Below, piece by piece: positions 61,312 through 64,000 of a stretch of DNA of 64,000 nt (the stretch's first letter is position 1; each line of letters begins with the position of its first letter). Under the pieces are notes generated by a model, which was not told the DNA's origin, ran no database searches, and saw only the letters and a list, made by a program, of their open reading frames with translations. The position numbers and the translations under genes were made by a program. The DNA comes from Acipenser ruthenus (Eukaryota > Chordata > Actinopteri > Acipenseriformes > Acipenseridae), in contig NC_081198.1 in the NCBI RefSeq assembly GCF_902713425.1, positions 11,723,492 through 11,787,491 of the forward strand, written 5' to 3'.

Positions 61312-61405
61312 GCAACAGATGTTACCAAGTTACCAAACCTAGGAGGCTAGAGCCCAGCTGGGAAGTCTCCACTCATACTCTAGCTAGCAGTGGTTTCAGG
61401 ATTCC
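61312..61405. repeat. Dispersed repeat copy B (partner at 10.5 kb)
   Basis: Diverged partner of 10485-10570; shared blocks CAGATGTTACCAAG, GAGCCCAG and CTGGGAAGTCT in the same order. Confidence 0.4.
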
Positions 61406-62424
61406 AGTGAGTGCAAAAACACTTTTCATGGGTTGGGTACATTTTTGGCTTTATTACTTTCAGATTAATATATTTAAAACATAATTTACCATAACAAAAA
61501 GATACAGGGAGGTGCACGTTCACACCACTGCAGCACAAGAACTACCCAAACAACTCCAGCCTCTGCCAGTCACCTTCCCTTGTGTGTCGTGCATCATTCT
61601 CACACACCAGATCTACAGGGTGCTTAGAGTTACTGAACTGTAACTGATTCATTTGGTGTGAATTAGCAACAATTGTGATGCCAGGATTGTGATTCAGCCT
61701 CTGACTGCTGGGGAAATGGGCTGAAATGACTGAGAAGGGATTTTGTTATGAGATTCAAATAGGGTAGTGCTCTCAGTATGCCTTCTGAAGAGAACCAATA
61801 CTGACTGGGAAGTGCAAGACTGGTCATCTCATTACCCTTTAAAAAAATCAACTATGTTTCATCAATATAAGCTTTAAATGTTTAATTGTTGCCAATAAAA
61901 TAGCAATTTTATGCAAGTGTGAACATTTTCTTCATTGTATCAGTATTATCACTGTTTTATAATTTGGGAAATGGTGGCCTACTTTGAGCAAAACTGTATT
62001 GATTATTAACTTAGATGATCATGTAGTCATGTTAAGAAAATATGAAAAGGTTTGTATAAAGTGCAGATTTAAAGATGAACTGACAGAAAACATAGATAAA
62101 AGTAGGATGGTAATAATTATCTCTTACATGGAGTCAATTAGTGAATGCATGGACAGAACTTTGCAATTTATATCTACATGTTTATGAAATGTTAATAATC
62201 CCTTTGATATAGAGTTGAAGCAACTTCTGCTGACTTTCAAAGACATCCCCTGCAATTTAAGAGCTCTTATAAAAAACCTACTGAAACCTTTTTCCTGGTA
62301 ACTCCTAAAACCACTAGATCAATTTATTATTATTATTTTTTAAATTGGACACAGTAACTTAAAATCATCGGTGTACTATTAATGTGTGTGTATCCACTGA
62401 GAGACACAGAGGGTTTAAACTTGA

Positions 62425-63070
62425 AACACCGCTCAGGCATCCAGGTTTTATTTATTTACAGGCAGTTGCAGTAGTTGGTGGGCACCACTAGGGTACCAGC
62501 AATGGTATCCCTAGTGCAGAAGGAAATACACACATGTACATAATTACAAAAACACAAAACAAAAAACAGTGGGGAAAAACAGCTAGAAAAAAAAGGTGGC
62601 CAAGCTCAGGCCGTGTGCCACTCCCACTATACATGGAGTTCCCACACCAGGAACCTTCCTCCTAATATAAACTAAATAAACTGGGTGGGATTAAAATCCC
62701 CTAAATTAATCCCTACCCTAAAATTATAACAAGTATCCTGGTTAAACACACAGCACTAATCGTGGGTGGTCCATCCGATTCCCTCTCCTTGGCTCTCCAC
62801 CCTGACATGAACCATCACACTGGTACAGGAACAAGCAAAAGAACAAAGGACTGGCTTTCCAGACCCTTTTTAAAGGCAGATGACCAGGGTTAATGGATTG
62901 TCAATTGTTCAATTGACACCTGGCCATCTGCTGCACATTCCTTTCAATTAGACAGGGAGGGGAGTCTGGTCTCCCAGCCCTACCATATCTAATCAAAAAA
63001 AAAAAACATCCTTATGTGCAAATCAAACAAAAACATATTATTTATAGGGGCAGGCCTCACCCCTGCCACA
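62425..63070 (-). mobile_element. Solo-LTR-like fossil
   Basis: On the minus strand the element starts TGTGGCAGGGGTGAGG (the same first ten bases as the solo LTR at 44.97 kb). It has a TATA-like TTTAAAAAGGG about 200 bases in, AATAAA near the end, and closes GCGGTGTTTCA. This is the LTR layout without any internal region. The flanking pentamers (AAACT and AACCC) are similar but not identical, so it is old or the limits are slightly off. Confidence 0.5.
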
Positions 63071-64000
63071 AACCCATATAAACAACTAATGCATATCAGT
63101 AGCTATATGCTGTAATATGATCTAGTGGGTGCCTAGGAATGTCGCCGCTCACTCAAACCCAAATGTCTCTGCAAGTCAGACACACAAACTGGTAATGTCT
63201 TCATTGATGTTAAACAGTTAGCTGCCTAAAATTAAATATCACTCAATTGGGACTAAAATGGGCCCACCTACTTCTCCCACTTACAAGTTAGTCCCAATTG
63301 TGTCTTGCTTAACCTGGCTTTTTTATATCCCAACTTTATGGAGATTACCTTTTTTTAGATATCTTCTTATGGCCGATCCCTTTATTCTCACATGGCAGTT
63401 TTTGTACATGTAAAATGTATGGTCAGATATGTAATTATTGGTTGAATTCCCAACCCTTTTTTTCAAGTGGTTCTTGTAAGCCTAGTCTTTTGTGTAACAT
63501 ATATGGCAGTGTATGACAGCCATGCAAGAAAAGCACACAGAAATAGAATTGACTCAAGAGCAGTGAGTGTAGCAGTAGAAAAAATAGACTATAATTCAGA
63601 AACAGCTTTGCCAGAATGGACAGTTAAACATCTGAAACTTCAATCCTATATACGTTGTTTTGCTCATGTCACATAGATTCAGGGGTTTAAAATAATTTGC
63701 CAGTATAATTTTACAGTCCTAACCTAAAGCCTCGAATAATAGCTGCAGTAAATCTGCCGTGACATAAAAAATGCTCAGGAAATGCAGAAACAAATTAGAG
63801 CTACAACTGCACTCAGAGGGCTTCCATGAAATCACATCCAGATCACTTTTGAAGGCGTTAAAATAAGTAATGCCAGTGTTTAAGATTTCTTCAGATAAAG
63901 TGGGTCAGCATTGAGTCTTTTTGGGTACACTGTCTGTAACCTTTAATTCTGGTTATTCAGATCAATTTTATCTTCATAACAATCCAATGTTCTTGCCACT
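63071..64000 (+). other. nmnat2: NMNAT2 intron 1 to right edge, nothing recognised
   Basis: No exon or named repeat is visible. Confidence 0.4.

Larger units (their letters stand above)
56466..62424 (+). other. nmnat2: NMNAT2 intron 1, mostly unique sequence
   Basis: No further exon could be supported. It contains the short simple repeats listed separately and one dispersed-repeat copy at 61.3 kb. Two 151-codon open frames (60283-59828 minus and 61029-61484 plus) match no family that I know. Confidence 0.6.

Noticed and set aside
61029-61484. 151-codon plus-strand open frame in NMNAT2 intron 1
   Set aside because: It overlaps a dispersed repeat copy and shows no domain or splice context.

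Overview
This is vertebrate nuclear DNA with spliced genes, phase-consistent GT-AG introns, long introns and a heavy load of fish-type repeats. The gene set is NCF2 (p67phox), SMG7 and NMNAT2. Their order matches the human 1q25 neighbourhood NMNAT2-SMG7-NCF2. The tRNA-derived SINEs, L2-type LINEs, Tc1-like transposons and TTAA-flanked piggyBac elements point to a ray-finned fish. From memory of the SINE type I lean towards a non-teleost lineage such as sturgeon, paddlefish, gar or bowfin, but the window does not settle this.

Layout: (1) About 0.5-1.1 kb: the first two coding exons of a SOUL/HEBP2-like haem-binding protein gene (minus), running off the left edge. (2) About 2.3-5.0 kb: the 3' end of an L2-type LINE, a toll-like receptor pseudogene (minus) and a 34-bp minisatellite. 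(3) 6.0-8.5 kb: a four-exon minus-strand gene whose product I do not recognise. (4) 10.9-13.4 kb: a complete four-exon NmrA-like (NMRAL1-type) gene (minus), with a foldback inverted repeat in one intron. (5) 15.0-21.2 kb: complete NCF2 (plus), 15 coding exons, 506 residues, one GC-AG intron. (6) 24.2-50.4 kb: complete SMG7 (minus), 23 coding exons, 1178 residues, with a 3' UTR reaching about 21.84 kb. Its introns hold two Tc1/mariner-type elements, two TTAA MITEs, a deleted pogo-like element, a 2.8-kb piggyBac element, a solo LTR, a SINE and a hAT-like MITE. (7) 50.4-56.4 kb: intergenic, with an L2-type LINE fragment and a Tc1 element set inside a (TA)n array. (8) 56.38 kb onwards: the first coding exon of NMNAT2 (plus); everything to the right edge is its first intron.

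The named genes do not form one pathway. NCF2 is the cytosolic activator of the phagocyte NADPH oxidase. SMG7 is the phospho-UPF1 adaptor of nonsense-mediated decay. NMNAT2 makes NAD in axons. The NmrA-like protein is probably a nucleotide-binding sensor. NCF2 and the NmrA-like gene are divergent, NCF2 and SMG7 are convergent, and SMG7 and NMNAT2 are divergent. Exon limits were set by eye from splice signals, phase continuity and remembered vertebrate proteins, not by alignment. The most interesting items are the unrecognised gene at 6.0-8.5 kb, the palindrome-bearing TTAA MITEs, the near-complete piggyBac and Tc1 elements, and the GC-AG splice site in NCF2.
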